In this document: positions 1-9,318 of the stretch, one piece after another | How positions within the stretch are numbered: the first letter of the stretch is position 1 | How the letters are laid out: each line of letters opens with the position of its first letter | Assembly (NCBI RefSeq): GCF_001493375.1 | Contig: NZ_LN929896.1 | Span: 62,001-126,000, forward strand | Direction: 5' to 3' | Origin: Streptomyces specialis | GTDB lineage: Bacteria > Actinomycetota > Actinomycetes > Streptomycetales > Streptomycetaceae | DNA: 64,000 nt | Notes under the pieces: model-generated | The model's database searches: none | The model's input: only the letters and a program-made list of their open reading frames with translations | Told to the model about the DNA's origin: nothing | Program-made: the position numbers and the translations under genes

Positions 1-41
1 AGGGGTATCACGACGCGCTTGCGCTTGAAGAACGTCATCAT
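1..41 (-). CDS. Start of next Mce-family gene (partial)
   Basis: Only the first 13 codons are in the window, reading MMTFFKRKRVVIP with a basic stretch before what should be a membrane anchor. The ATG overlaps the stop of the preceding mce gene by ATGA, the coupling used throughout this operon. By position it would be the fourth Mce protein (MceD-like). The start could be either of two adjacent ATG codons. Nothing more can be said because the gene leaves the window. Confidence 0.6.
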   Translation of the reverse strand, partial: MMTFFKRKRVVIP

Positions 42-1105
42 TGACCGCCTCCGGGCCTGGGCGGCATGCAACCGGACTCGGGTGCGGTGCCGGGGGGCAT
101 GTAGCTGGACGGCACGAGGCCGCAGGCGTAGATGTCGAGCCACTGGCCGTTGCCGACGGTGTTGCCGACGAGCCGGTAGTACGGGCCGGCCGTGGCCAGC
201 ACGGCGTCGAGCTGCTCCTGGTTGTCCAGCAGCACGTCGGTGACCTGGTTGAGGGCGTCCAGCGTGGGCTGGATCTGCGCGTTGTTGTCCTCGACGATGC
301 CGCTGAGGGTCTCGCTGAGCTGCCCGGTGTTGACGAACAGCGCGTGGATGGCGTCGCGCCGCTGCCGGACCTCCTCCAGCAGCACGTTGCCGTCCTGGAT
401 CAGCGTCTCGAACGCGTCGCTCTGCTCGGCGAGGACCCCGGAGACGACATCGGCGCTCTCCAGGAGGTTCGCCAGCTCGGCGTCGCGGGAGGCGATGGTC
501 TCCGACAGGGCGGACATGCCCTCCAGGACGTCACCGACCTCGGGCGAGGTGTTCTCGAAGGTGTCCGCGATGGTCGCGAAGCTCTCCGCGATGGCGTCGG
601 TGTCCAGCTCGCCGACCTGCTCGCCCAACTGCTGGAACGCCTCGGTCACGTCGTACGGCGAGGCGGTCCGGGACGAGGGGATCCGCTCGTCCGGGTCCTG
701 CTCCTCGGAGCCGAGCGGGTCCAGGGCCAGGTACTTCGAGCCCAGCAGCGTCTTGATGCCGATGGCGACGCGGCTGGAGTCGCCCACCCAGGCGTCCTCG
801 ACGCGGAAGCTGACCTTCACCCGGTCGCCGTCGAGATCGACACCGGTGACCTCACCGACCCGCACGCCCGCGATCCGCACCTCGTCGCCGGTCCGCAGAC
901 CGGCGGCCTCGGTGAAGTCCGCGGTGTACTCGGTGCCGCCGCCGATCAGCGGCAGCGAGTCGGCGCGGTAGGCGCCGAGGCAGAGCAGGGCGCACAGCGT
1001 GAGGCCGACGACGCCGACGACCAGCGTGTTCCACTCGTTGAGCGGCTTGATCCGGCCGCGCAGGGCGCCGAAGCGCGGCGGTCGCAGCCGCCTGGTGCCG
1101 CTCAT
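38..1105 (-). CDS. MCE family protein (MceC-like substrate-binding subunit)
   Basis: This 355-aa protein starts MSGTRRLRPPRFGALRG, has one N-terminal transmembrane anchor (about residues 25-45), then an MCE/MlaD beta-domain with the typical GLRTGDEVRIAGVRVGEV segment, and then a long alpha-helical region. Mce proteins form a ring or tube outside the membrane that carries lipids to the MlaE permease. The start is the ATG overlapping the upstream stop (ATGA), which removes 35 non-homologous residues of a longer reading frame. The C-terminal tail is rich in Pro/Gly. It is third of the Mce genes in the operon, hence MceC-like by position; the substrate is unknown. Confidence 0.9.
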   Translation of the reverse strand: MSGTRRLRPPRFGALRGRIKPLNEWNTLVVGVVGLTLCALLCLGAYRADSLPLIGGGTEYTADFTEAAGLRTGDEVRIAGVRVGEVTGVDLDGDRVKVSFRVEDAWVGDSSRVAIGIKTLLGSKYLALDPLGSEEQDPDERIPSSRTASPYDVTEAFQQLGEQVGELDTDAIAESFATIADTFENTSPEVGDVLEGMSALSETIASRDAELANLLESADVVSGVLAEQSDAFETLIQDGNVLLEEVRQRRDAIHALFVNTGQLSETLSGIVEDNNAQIQPTLDALNQVTDVLLDNQEQLDAVLATAGPYYRLVGNTVGNGQWLDIYACGLVPSSYMPPGTAPESGCMPPRPGGGQ

Positions 1106-2133
1106 GACCGGCACCGCGATTCGGTGATGGGCAGGCCGGTGGGCGGGCTGCTGCCGTCCCAGGTGGACACGCCGGTCACGGTCGCCTCGCAGAGGTAGGC
1201 GTTGAACCACGAGCCGTAGGAGGCGAGCCGGGCGATCGACTCCATCTTCTCGGGCGTGTTCTGGAGGAAGTTCTCCAGGAGCGGGGCGTTCTCCGCGAGG
1301 TTGCCGGAGAGCCGGCCCAACTCGGCGATGTCCTGCCGGAGCGGCTCACGGCTCTCCTCCAGGAGTCCCGCCGTGCTGACGGAGAGGTCGCCCATCGCCT
1401 GGATCGCGTCGCCCAGCGGCTCGCGGTCCGCGGCGAATCCGGAGACCAGCTCCTGCGTCGTGGCAACCAATTCGGTGAAGTCCTCTTCGCGTTCGTTGAG
1501 GGTGTCCAGGACGGTGTTGAGGTTCTCGATCACCTCGCCGATCACCTCGTCCTCGGCCGCCAGGGTCGTGGTGAGCGACCCGACGTGGCTGAGCAGGCTG
1601 GTCATGGTGCCGCCCTCGCCCTGGAGCACCTGGACGATCTCTGCGGCGAGCTGGTTCGTCTCCTCCGGGTCGAGGCCCCGGAACAGCGGCTGGAACCCGT
1701 TGAAGAGCTGCGTCAGGTCCAGCGCGGGCGTGGTGCGTTCCAGCGGGATGGTCTCGCCGGGCTCCATGCTGCTGCCGACCTCGCCGGTGCCCTGCCCGAG
1801 GGAGATGTACCGCTGGCCGACCATGTTGAGGTAGCGGACGGCGGCCGTCGCGGACGACGGCAGCTCGCGGCCCTTCTCCACCGTGAAGGTCACCTCGGCG
1901 TACCGGCGGTCGATGACCTCGATCCCGGTGACCTCCCCGACCTGCACGCCCGCGATGCGGACGCTGTCGCCGTCGGCCAGACCGGTGGTGTCGGTGAAGA
2001 CGGCCCGGTACGACTCCGCCTCGCCGACACCGCTGCTGCCGACGCTGACGGCGAGCACCAGGGTGGACAGCGCGGTGACCAGGACGAAGATCAGCGACTT
2101 GATCAGCGGGGAGGCTATGCCTGCGCGGTTCAC
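1102..2133 (-). CDS. MCE family protein (MceB-like)
   Basis: A 343-aa protein beginning VNRAGIASPLIKSLIFVLVT, with an N-terminal transmembrane helix followed by an MCE domain (TGLADGDSVRIAGVQVGEV) and a helical C-terminal half ending near a Cys-containing tail. The GTG start overlaps the upstream stop as GTGA and has a GGAGG about 10 bases upstream. It is expected to be an extracytoplasmic lipid-binding subunit of the Mce importer, working with the neighbouring Mce, MlaE and ATPase proteins. The longer in-frame extension upstream reads like shadow sequence and is not included. Confidence 0.9.
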   Translation of the reverse strand: MNRAGIASPLIKSLIFVLVTALSTLVLAVSVGSSGVGEAESYRAVFTDTTGLADGDSVRIAGVQVGEVTGIEVIDRRYAEVTFTVEKGRELPSSATAAVRYLNMVGQRYISLGQGTGEVGSSMEPGETIPLERTTPALDLTQLFNGFQPLFRGLDPEETNQLAAEIVQVLQGEGGTMTSLLSHVGSLTTTLAAEDEVIGEVIENLNTVLDTLNEREEDFTELVATTQELVSGFAADREPLGDAIQAMGDLSVSTAGLLEESREPLRQDIAELGRLSGNLAENAPLLENFLQNTPEKMESIARLASYGSWFNAYLCEATVTGVSTWDGSSPPTGLPITESRCRS

Positions 2134-3419
2134 CGGAGCTCCACCTCCGTCCCGCGGAACGCCGGGCCGGCCAGCAGGCTCGACCACTCCGGCAGGTCGG
2201 CGGCCGCGGTGCCGCCGTCGGCGGCCAGCAGCTCGTTCACCAGCTCGCTCTCCTGCTCGGAGTTGGGCAGACCCAGACCGCCCTCGGTGCCCTGGAACGT
2301 GGCGCCGCTGACGTACGGCGTGCCGTAGCACTGGGGTCCGCCGCCGGCGCCGTAGCTCGGCGTGTCACCGGGGCCGTAGGCGCCCCGGGACGGAACGGTC
2401 TGGACGTTGATGTGCAGGCCCGGCTCGTTGGTGCCCGCGCCCAGGGCCTGGTCCATGACGGGCACGAAGTCCGAGAGCATCTGGAGCGTGCAGGGGAAGG
2501 ACGGGGAGTACTCCCGCAGCAGGTCCAGGGTCGGGCGGCTGGTTTCGGCCAGGCGGATGATGTTCTCCTGGTTCGAGCGCAGGAAGGTGTTGAGGTCCTG
2601 CGAGGTGGTGGTCACCGCTTGGTACAGCGAGCTGAGGTTGCCGCGCTCCTCGGCGATGGTGGCGCTGGTGACCGAGAAGTCGTTGAGCGCGTCCACGATG
2701 TCCGGCGCGGTGTCGGCGTAGAGGTTGCTGACCTCGACGAGCCGGCTGATGTCCTCGTTGAGCGCCGGGAGCTGCGGGTTGATCACGGCGAGCTGCTGGT
2801 CGAGCGTCACGATCGTCTCGCCGAGGTCGGTGCCCCGGCCGTCGAGCGCGGTCGCCATCGCGGTGAGGATGGAGGACATCTTCTGCGGCTGGAGGGCGTT
2901 CAGCGCGGGCAGCAGGTTGTCCAGGGCGTCGTTGATCTCGATCGCGTTGGAGCTGCGGTCCTGCGTGATGACGGTGCCCTCGGCGAGCGTGCTCGGTCCG
3001 GCGTCCGCGGCGGGGATCAGCGCGACGTACCGCTCACCGAACAGCGTGGTGGGCAGAAGCTGCGCGGAGACGTCGGCGGGAATGTCGTCCATCGAACCGG
3101 GCTTCATGGCCAGGGTCAGCGTGGCGCCGTCGGCGTCCGCGGTGACGTCCTGCACCTCCCCGACGATGACCCCGCGCAGCTTCACGTCGGCGTGCGGGCG
3201 CATGTCGTTGCCCGCGACATCGGTCTCGACGACGACCAGATCGACGTCGGTGAACTCCTTGTTGTAGACCGCCACGCACAGCCAGATCAGCAGGGCGGGG
3301 ATCAGCAGGAACGCGACACCGGCGAGGCGTCGGCGTCCGGTGTCCGAGCGCCGGAGGCGTGGTCCCGCGGGGGACGGCACGGCCGGCTGGGGGGCGGTGG
3401 GGCGCAGTATCGTCGTCAT
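2130..3419 (-). CDS. MCE family protein (MceA-like)
   Basis: The first Mce subunit of the operon is 429 aa, starting MTTILRPTAPQPAVPSPAG. It has one membrane anchor (LAGVAFLLIPALLIWLCVAV), an MCE domain with the segment DVKLRGVIVGEVQDV, a long helical region and a Gly/Tyr/Pro-rich tail around GAYGPGDTPSYGAGGG. The ATG overlaps the preceding permease stop by 4 bp, so translation is likely coupled. Known family role: binds lipid and passes it through the MlaE permease pair using the MlaF/Mkl-type ATPase. The imported lipid cannot be read from sequence; sterols or fatty acids are family precedents. Confidence 0.9.
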   Translation of the reverse strand: MTTILRPTAPQPAVPSPAGPRLRRSDTGRRRLAGVAFLLIPALLIWLCVAVYNKEFTDVDLVVVETDVAGNDMRPHADVKLRGVIVGEVQDVTADADGATLTLAMKPGSMDDIPADVSAQLLPTTLFGERYVALIPAADAGPSTLAEGTVITQDRSSNAIEINDALDNLLPALNALQPQKMSSILTAMATALDGRGTDLGETIVTLDQQLAVINPQLPALNEDISRLVEVSNLYADTAPDIVDALNDFSVTSATIAEERGNLSSLYQAVTTTSQDLNTFLRSNQENIIRLAETSRPTLDLLREYSPSFPCTLQMLSDFVPVMDQALGAGTNEPGLHINVQTVPSRGAYGPGDTPSYGAGGGPQCYGTPYVSGATFQGTEGGLGLPNSEQESELVNELLAADGGTAAADLPEWSSLLAGPAFRGTEVELR

Positions 3420-4306
3420 CCGGTCACTCGCACGGTCGTCGTCGTTCCCCACACGGCCAGGCTGAGGAAGAAGTCGGTGATGCCGATCAGCACGATCGCG
3501 GTACGGACCGAGCGGCCCACGGCGACGCCGACGCCGGCGGGGCCGCCGGACGCGTTGAAGCCGTAGTAGCAGTGGGCCAGGATGACCAGCACGCTGAAGA
3601 GGATGACCTTCATGAAGGACAGCAGGACGTCCGTGGGCGACAGGAACAGATTGAAGTAGTGGTCGTAGGTGCCCGTGGACTGCCCGGCCGAGATGATCGT
3701 GACGGTGCGGGACGCCAGGTAGGAGCTGAGGAGCCCGATGGCGTACAGCGGGATGATCGCGATGACGCCGGCCACCAGGCGGGTGCTGACGAGGTAGGGC
3801 ATGCTGCGCACGCCCATGCTCTCCAGCGCGTCGACTTCCTCGTTGATGCGCATCGCGCCGAGCTGGGCGGTGAACCCGGCGCCGATGGTGGAGGACAGAC
3901 AGAGCCCGGCGACCAGCGGCGCGATCTCGCGGGTGTTGAAGTAGGCCGACACGAAGCCGGTGAGGGCCTCGGTGCCGATCTGGTTCAGCGCGGCGTAGCC
4001 CTGGAGGCCGACGACCATGCCGGTGGCCAGGGTCAGGGCGACCATGACACCGATCGTGCCGCCGATGACGCTGAGGCCACCGGAGCCGAACGCGACTTCC
4101 GCGAGGAGGCGCTGGACCTCCTTGAAGTAGCGGCGCGTGGCGCGCGGCATCCACAGGATCGCGCGCACGTAGAAGATGAGCTGGTCGCCGGGCTTCTCCA
4201 GCCAGGAGAAGAGCCGGTCCGCGCCGAACCGGCGCGGCGGCCTGGCGGATCCGCCCCCGGTGGGGGGCAGCTCCGCGGTGTCCTGGTTCTTGTCCAGCAG
4301 TGCCAC
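3416..4306 (-). CDS. MlaE family ABC permease (second YrbE-type subunit)
   Basis: A 296-aa polytopic membrane protein of the MlaE/YrbE family. It has a charged N-terminus (MALLDKNQDTAELPPTGG), an amphipathic segment, and then hydrophobic helices around IGVMVALTLATGMVVGLQGY, with the family segment TIGAGFTAQLGAMRINEEVDALESMG. It begins with GTG at 4306, preceded by GGGAGG about 6 bases upstream and lying just after the previous permease stop. It should form the transmembrane channel with the adjacent MlaE protein, energised by the ATPase encoded two genes upstream. Confidence 0.93.
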   Translation of the reverse strand: MALLDKNQDTAELPPTGGGSARPPRRFGADRLFSWLEKPGDQLIFYVRAILWMPRATRRYFKEVQRLLAEVAFGSGGLSVIGGTIGVMVALTLATGMVVGLQGYAALNQIGTEALTGFVSAYFNTREIAPLVAGLCLSSTIGAGFTAQLGAMRINEEVDALESMGVRSMPYLVSTRLVAGVIAIIPLYAIGLLSSYLASRTVTIISAGQSTGTYDHYFNLFLSPTDVLLSFMKVILFSVLVILAHCYYGFNASGGPAGVGVAVGRSVRTAIVLIGITDFFLSLAVWGTTTTVRVTG

Positions 4307-4308
4307 GG

Positions 4309-5112
4309 TCAGCCTCCCTTCGGCGGGACGATCTGCAGATAGATGGCGGTCATGATCAGGTTGATCCCGAACAGCAGCGTGAAGGAGATGACGACGGACT
4401 GGTTCACGGCGTCGCCGACACCCTTCGGGCCGCCGCTGGGGTTGAGGCCGCGGTGGGCGGCGACGATTCCGGCGACGAACCCGAAGATGATGGCCTTCAG
4501 CTCACTGACGTAGATGTCGGGGAGCTGGGCGAGCGAGTTGAAGCTCGACACGTAGGCGCCGGGCGTGCCTTCCTGCAGCACCACGTTGAAGAAGTAGCCG
4601 CCGACCGTGCCGACCACCGACACGAGGCCGTTGAGAAGCACGGCGACGAGGACGGTGGCCAGCACGCGGGGAACGATGAGGCGCTGCACCGGGGAGACGC
4701 CCATGACCTCCATGGCGTCCAGTTCTTCGCGGATCTTGCGGGAGCCCAGGTCGGCGCAGATCGCCGAGCCGGCCACGCCGGACACCAGCAGGGCCACGAT
4801 GAGCGGGCTGGCCTGCTGGAGCACGGCGAGGACGCTGGCGCCACCGGTGAACGACTGGGCGCCGAACTGCTCGGTGAGCGAACCGACCTGGAGCGCGATC
4901 ACGGCGCCGAACGGAATGGCGACCAGACACGCCGGCAGGATCGTCACACTCGCGATGAACCAGAACTGCTCGATGAACTCACGGACCTGGAAGGGCCGTT
5001 TGAACATGAGCTTCAGGACGGACAGCGCCAGGAGGAACATGTCCCCGGTCTGCCGGAGCAGGCCGAGCCCTGGCAGCGGTCGCCTGGGCGCCTTCACGGA
5101 AGGAGCGGTCAC
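4309..5112 (-). CDS. MlaE family ABC permease (first YrbE-type subunit)
   Basis: MlaE/YrbE-family permease of about 267 aa, with the conserved cytoplasmic segment SAICADLGSRKIREELDAME that couples to the ATPase, plus several hydrophobic helices. Two GTG codons are possible starts, at 5118 and 5112. The one at 5112 is preferred because it makes a GTGA overlap with the ATPase stop and sits 9 bases from a GGAGG, whereas the other is only 3 bases away. With its neighbour it forms the heterodimeric permease of the Mce importer. Confidence 0.92.
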   Translation of the reverse strand: MTAPSVKAPRRPLPGLGLLRQTGDMFLLALSVLKLMFKRPFQVREFIEQFWFIASVTILPACLVAIPFGAVIALQVGSLTEQFGAQSFTGGASVLAVLQQASPLIVALLVSGVAGSAICADLGSRKIREELDAMEVMGVSPVQRLIVPRVLATVLVAVLLNGLVSVVGTVGGYFFNVVLQEGTPGAYVSSFNSLAQLPDIYVSELKAIIFGFVAGIVAAHRGLNPSGGPKGVGDAVNQSVVISFTLLFGINLIMTAIYLQIVPPKGG

Positions 5113-6095
5113 TGCCACTGTCCTCCGCTGGGCAGCAGGTTCTCCTCGACGGCGCGGCGGGCGGCGTCGGGCATCTGGTTGAGCATGCTCATCACCCGCT
5201 TCTTGCGGCGCAGCACGGCCATCCGGGGCGGCAGGCCGGGCGTCGGCTCCAGTTGCGGGGCGACGGCCCGTATCTGGTCGGGCCGGATCGCGGTGAGGCC
5301 GTTGCGGGTCTCCATCGCGATGGTGGCGGCGTCCTTCTCCTCGGCCATGCCGATGGGGCCGGCGCGGCTGCCGCTGAGGAACTGGGCCACGACGGGCTCG
5401 GTGCTGGTGAGGAGCAGTTCGCGCGGGCCGAAGGTGACGAGCCTGCGGCGGAAGAGCATGCCCATGTTGTCGGGCACGGTGTTCGCGATCTCCAGGTTGT
5501 GCGTGACGATCAGCATCGTCGCGTCGATCTGCGCGTTGAGATCGATCAGGAGCTGCGAGAGGTACGAAGTACGCACGGGGTCGAGGCCGGAGTCCGGCTC
5601 GTCACAGAGAATGATCTGCGGGTCCAGCACCAGCGCGCGGGCCAGACCGGCACGCTTGCGCATACCGCCGGATATCTCGCCGGGGAGCTTGCGGTCGGCG
5701 TTGCCGAGGCCGACCATCTCCATCCGCTCCATGACGATCTTGCGGATCTCGGATTCCTTCTTCTTCGTGTGCTCACGAAGCGGGAACGCGATGTTGTCGA
5801 AGAGGGTCATGGACCCGAACAGCGCGCCGTCCTGGAACATGAGGCCGAACTTCTTGCGGGCCTCGAACACGTCCTTGACCGGGCTGTTGACCATGTCCAC
5901 GCCATCGACGAGCACACGCCCGCGCTCCGGCCGCAGAAGCCCGACCAGGGACTTCAGGAAGACGGTCTTGCCGGTACCGGACGGGCCGAGCATGACACTG
6001 ACCTCACCCGCAGGCAGGGTAAGCGTCACATCTTCCCAGATGTTCTGCTTTCCGAAGGACTTCGTCAGACCTTCAATGATGACTTCAGTACCCAT
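5109..6095 (-). CDS. Mce/Mla-type ABC transporter ATP-binding protein (MlaF/Mkl-like)
   Basis: A 328-aa cytoplasmic ATPase. Visible motifs are Walker A GPSGTGKT (about residues 37-44), signature ISGGMRKRAGLARAL, and Walker B IILCDEPDSGLDP followed by the switch His in LIVTHN. A C-terminal extension of about 80 residues, ending MPDAARRAVEENLLPSGG, is longer than a plain MlaF and typical of actinobacterial Mkl-type proteins. It powers the adjacent MlaE permeases. ATG at 6095 is preferred over the abutting GTG because of spacing to GGGAGG. It is the first transporter gene, only about 19 bp after the DUF6801-like gene, so probably the same transcript. Confidence 0.93.
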   Translation of the reverse strand: MGTEVIIEGLTKSFGKQNIWEDVTLTLPAGEVSVMLGPSGTGKTVFLKSLVGLLRPERGRVLVDGVDMVNSPVKDVFEARKKFGLMFQDGALFGSMTLFDNIAFPLREHTKKKESEIRKIVMERMEMVGLGNADRKLPGEISGGMRKRAGLARALVLDPQIILCDEPDSGLDPVRTSYLSQLLIDLNAQIDATMLIVTHNLEIANTVPDNMGMLFRRRLVTFGPRELLLTSTEPVVAQFLSGSRAGPIGMAEEKDAATIAMETRNGLTAIRPDQIRAVAPQLEPTPGLPPRMAVLRRKKRVMSMLNQMPDAARRAVEENLLPSGGQWQ

Positions 6096-6114
6096 CACAC
6101 CTCCCGGGGATGAA

Positions 6115-7554
6115 TCAGTGCTCGGGCAGACTAGGGATGTCGTTCGCTGTGCAAGGGTCGCACAGCGGCCCCTGGTTGAACTTGAGGGCGTTGCCGGGAC
6201 CGGAGATCGTGGCGGTCAGGAGCGGGTCGAGATCTTCACCGTTCGATCCGCAGCCGGTGAAGGGGGGAATCTCGACCTCGCCGCTGAGCGGACCGCCCAT
6301 GAACAGGTCGTAACCGGAACCGGCCGTGAGGACAGTATCCATAGGCCGGGCCGACCGGCAGTTCGGACCGACGTCGAGCGGCACTCCATTGATCTCTACA
6401 TCGGAAACGCGCAGCGTCTGGTAGTAGCCGACGGTAGTCGTCTCACCAACGGTGAAGACCGATGCCGGTTCCGCGTCGAACGCGACGGTCGCGGTGACCG
6501 GCGCGAATCCGAAGCTGAGGAACGTGGACCGGACCGGCGCGAAGTCGAGCTGCACCACTGTGCCCTGCACGAACTGTCCGCTGTCCTCATCCGGATAGAC
6601 CCACATGGCGGCCCGCACACTGCCTGCCCTGGGGTTCTGCGACGGGTCGTTGACGATCGCGGCGCCGTTCTGCTTGGTGACGTCGGCGAACCCTACGGCG
6701 TAGGTGCAGTAGGGCGTCCCCTCGGAGACCTCGCCGGCATCCGGCGACGGATCCGGCAGCCTGATGCCCTCGGGGAGACGATCCGGATCCGGCTGAACGG
6801 AAGCCGGAAGGTCCGGACAGTCTTCCAGCAGCGGGCGGACCTCGTCGGCCTGGGCGTCCGCTTCGGGGTTGTCCTCCGCGCCCTCGCGGGCCTGGCCCTC
6901 GATCTCGGGGGTTGATTCCCCTTCTTCTGTCGCCTCTTCCTCCTCGCCGCCGGAGACCTCGACCGTGGCCAGGCGGAGGTCTTCCTCCGCCTGGGCCGGG
7001 TCGGGGGCGCACTCGACGGGTGCGGGGGAATCGGCGCCGTCGACCTGGAAGGTGAGGACCAGATCGCCGGCCGAGAAGGTCACGTCGCCGGCGACGGCGG
7101 GGGTGATCTCGGGGCCGGTGCCCTGGTACGTCAGCGACAGGTCCTGGCCGGCGGGCGGCACGGTGGCGAGCTCCGCGCTGAGCGCGGGCCACTGGGCCGA
7201 CGTGGTTCCGCCGTTCTGCGTGACGGTCGTGGTGAGTGCGGCCTCGCTGCCGAAGGTCTCGGCTCCGGAAGTCAGCAGGTCCCCGGTCACGTCCTGCGGC
7301 AGGGTCGCGCGCACGGTCATGTCACCAGGGGTGAACGGGCGGCCGGCCTCGCCGGCCACGGGGAAGACGCCGGCGAAGCCAACCTCGACCGCCCGGCTAC
7401 CTGAGGGAAAGACGCACTGGTAGACGACCGTCTTGTCCACGTCCTGGTTGTCACTGGCTGAGCCCTGGGCCTGGAAGAAGCCGATGACCAGGGCACCGAC
7501 TCCGGCGACAGCGGCGAAGCGCACCGCTCGACGTCGGTTGAATGCACCTTGCAT
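6115..7554 (-). CDS. Exported DUF6801-like protein heading the mce operon
   Basis: The product is 479 aa. The start MQGAFNRRRAVRFAAVAGVG gives a clear Sec signal peptide ending around GSAS, and GAGGAG lies 7 bases upstream of the ATG. After the signal comes a beta-rich region with Cys residues (VVYQCVFPSG) similar in layout to the two DUF6801-like proteins at 10268-13611. A Glu-rich linker (GGEEEEATEEGE) follows, then a second beta-rich half with several Cys. It has no sortase motif or C-terminal anchor. Its position immediately upstream of the ATPase suggests an accessory extracytoplasmic protein for the Mce importer. The family name is recalled from sequence style, not searched. Confidence 0.75.
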   Translation of the reverse strand: MQGAFNRRRAVRFAAVAGVGALVIGFFQAQGSASDNQDVDKTVVYQCVFPSGSRAVEVGFAGVFPVAGEAGRPFTPGDMTVRATLPQDVTGDLLTSGAETFGSEAALTTTVTQNGGTTSAQWPALSAELATVPPAGQDLSLTYQGTGPEITPAVAGDVTFSAGDLVLTFQVDGADSPAPVECAPDPAQAEEDLRLATVEVSGGEEEEATEEGESTPEIEGQAREGAEDNPEADAQADEVRPLLEDCPDLPASVQPDPDRLPEGIRLPDPSPDAGEVSEGTPYCTYAVGFADVTKQNGAAIVNDPSQNPRAGSVRAAMWVYPDEDSGQFVQGTVVQLDFAPVRSTFLSFGFAPVTATVAFDAEPASVFTVGETTTVGYYQTLRVSDVEINGVPLDVGPNCRSARPMDTVLTAGSGYDLFMGGPLSGEVEIPPFTGCGSNGEDLDPLLTATISGPGNALKFNQGPLCDPCTANDIPSLPEH

Positions 7555-8014
7555 CTTTAGTCTCCTCGGCGACGACCGACCCGGACGTGGTATTGCGCGA
7601 GCGGGCTTCCGACCGGGGGCGATTGGCTCCGGCGGCAACTCGCGGATGGGACGTTACGTACGGGTAACCTCAAGCGCAATGGTCCTCAACAAGAATCCAC
7701 GTAAGACTTTCGAGGCGAAGATTTGTCCTGTCGTCCGCTGAGGGGGTCTCCTGGGGCATCTTGTCAGGGGATGAGCATGTTCCTACCGGCGGGTTGACAC
7801 CGCGCGCAGCCGCTTGATCGTAGTTCGGCATGTCCTAACTACTGCGCTATGGCCCCATCGTGGTCTATGTTGCTGCGAGCTACGGCGCGCCTATGGACGT
7901 TGACGCGGCGGAGCCACCGGCCGCGATCAAAGACGATCCGCGGACGCCGTCGACCGGATCGACGCAGGCCATCCGGCTGTCGGGGTCCGCCCTGGGCGGA
8001 GTGAGGGGCGAGAT
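7555..8014. promoter_or_regulatory. Divergent regulatory region between the mce operon and the PucR-type regulator
   Basis: About 460 bp without a supported gene. It must hold the promoter of the DUF6801/mce operon (leftward) and of the regulator (rightward). A near-palindrome GTTAC-N6-GTAAC lies at 7653-7668, about 100 bp upstream of the leftward start, and is a candidate operator. A TTGACA-like hexamer occurs near 7795. The inverse of a TGACAAG box sits at about 7760-7766. Assignments are by eye. Confidence 0.5.
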
Positions 8015-9289
8015 ATGACTACCAGCGCGACCAAGCCAGAGGTGTTCGAGCCACTGGGTCCGATTCCCAAGGAGCTCGCGACGATCATGCGGCCGGAGCT
8101 CCCGAGCCTCATCCGTGAGATAGGTGAGGAGATCCGGCGAGCCATACCGGAGCACACCAAGTTCCTGAACGGCCCGTACGGCAGGGCCATCCAAGCATGT
8201 GTCGAACAGATTCTCATCACATTCGTGGAGCAGGTGAACGATCCCTCCTCCTCGACGGCACGGCGCGACGAGATGTGCAGGAGGCTCGGCCGCTGCGAAG
8301 CGCTGTCGGGCCACTCCCTGGACACCTTGCGGGCCTCGTTCCAGATCGGGGCCCGGGTCGCCCTCCGCCGCGCCAAGCGGATCGGCAAGCGCTACAGCCT
8401 GTCCCCCAGCCTGATGCTGTCCTTCGCGGACGCCCTGTTCGCTTATGTGGACGAGCTGGTGGAGGTCTCCCGCGAGGGATACGTGGCCATCAAGGCGCAG
8501 ACCGAGCTGAACGAACAGATGGAGAACGAGCGCCGGCGCCTGCTGCGCCTGGTGCTCGCCGGTCCCGCGGCTCCGCGGGCGAAGGTCACCGAGCTGGCCG
8601 AGCGCACGGGCTGGCCGCTGCCCGACGAGGTCACCCTCGTCGCCCTGGCGCCCGACCCGCAGCTCATGCGGGAGGAACTGGACGCCGACGCGCTCGTCGA
8701 CCTGACCGACCCGCAGCCGCACCTCCTGATCCCCGGGCCGATGGACGACCTGCGCCACGCCTCGCTGGAGAGCGCGCTCTCCAGCACCCGCGCGGTCATC
8801 GGGCTCACCGTGCCGCTCGACGACGCCGGCGACTCGCTGCGCTGGGCCCGTCAGGCCCTGCAACTGGCCGAGACCGGCATCATCGAGGCCGGCCCGCTCA
8901 TCGAGTGCGACGAGCATCTGGTCACGCTCTGGCTGCTGGCCGACCCGGCTCTGACGGAGCAGCTCGCCCGCAGGCAGCTCGCGCCGCTGGCGGAACTCAC
9001 CGAGACCCAGCGTGAGCGCCTCATCGAGACGCTGCGCGCCTGGCACACGACCCGGGGCAACGCGGTCGAGATGGCCGACCTGCTCCACCTGCATCCGCAG
9101 ACGGTCCGGTACCGGATGCGCAACCTGGAGCGCATCTTCGGCTCCCGGCGACTGAGCGACCCCGACCAGCGGTTCGCCACGGAATCCGTCCTGCGGGCTC
9201 TGCGGCTCCGTGAGAAGGCCACCGTCCTGCCGCTGGCGCGGCAGCTCCGGCCGTCGCAGGACCGTTCGCTGAGCCGCACCTACGGCTGA
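8015..9289 (+). CDS. PucR-type transcriptional regulator (C-terminal HTH_30)
   Basis: A 424-aa protein. The N-terminal 200 residues are helical (IREIGEEIRRAIPEHTKF and a basic helix RRAKRIGKRY). The middle is a degenerate GGDEF-like fold (DSLRWARQALQLAETGII). The C-terminus has the PucR family helix-turn-helix GNAVEMADLLHLHPQTVRYR followed by MRNLERIFG. Family members activate nearby operons, often in response to small metabolites. It is divergent from the mce operon, so control of that operon is a reasonable inference. The ligand is unknown. Confidence 0.88.
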   Translation: MTTSATKPEVFEPLGPIPKELATIMRPELPSLIREIGEEIRRAIPEHTKFLNGPYGRAIQACVEQILITFVEQVNDPSSSTARRDEMCRRLGRCEALSGHSLDTLRASFQIGARVALRRAKRIGKRYSLSPSLMLSFADALFAYVDELVEVSREGYVAIKAQTELNEQMENERRRLLRLVLAGPAAPRAKVTELAERTGWPLPDEVTLVALAPDPQLMREELDADALVDLTDPQPHLLIPGPMDDLRHASLESALSSTRAVIGLTVPLDDAGDSLRWARQALQLAETGIIEAGPLIECDEHLVTLWLLADPALTEQLARRQLAPLAELTETQRERLIETLRAWHTTRGNAVEMADLLHLHPQTVRYRMRNLERIFGSRRLSDPDQRFATESVLRALRLREKATVLPLARQLRPSQDRSLSRTYG

Positions 9290-9318
9290 CAACACCCGGA
9301 CCCCCCTTTGTCACCGGA

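Noticed and set aside
4300..6915. 871-aa plus-strand frame over the mce permease and ATPase genes
   Set aside because: It is the antisense of well-supported MlaE/ATPase genes and has no recognisable domain.
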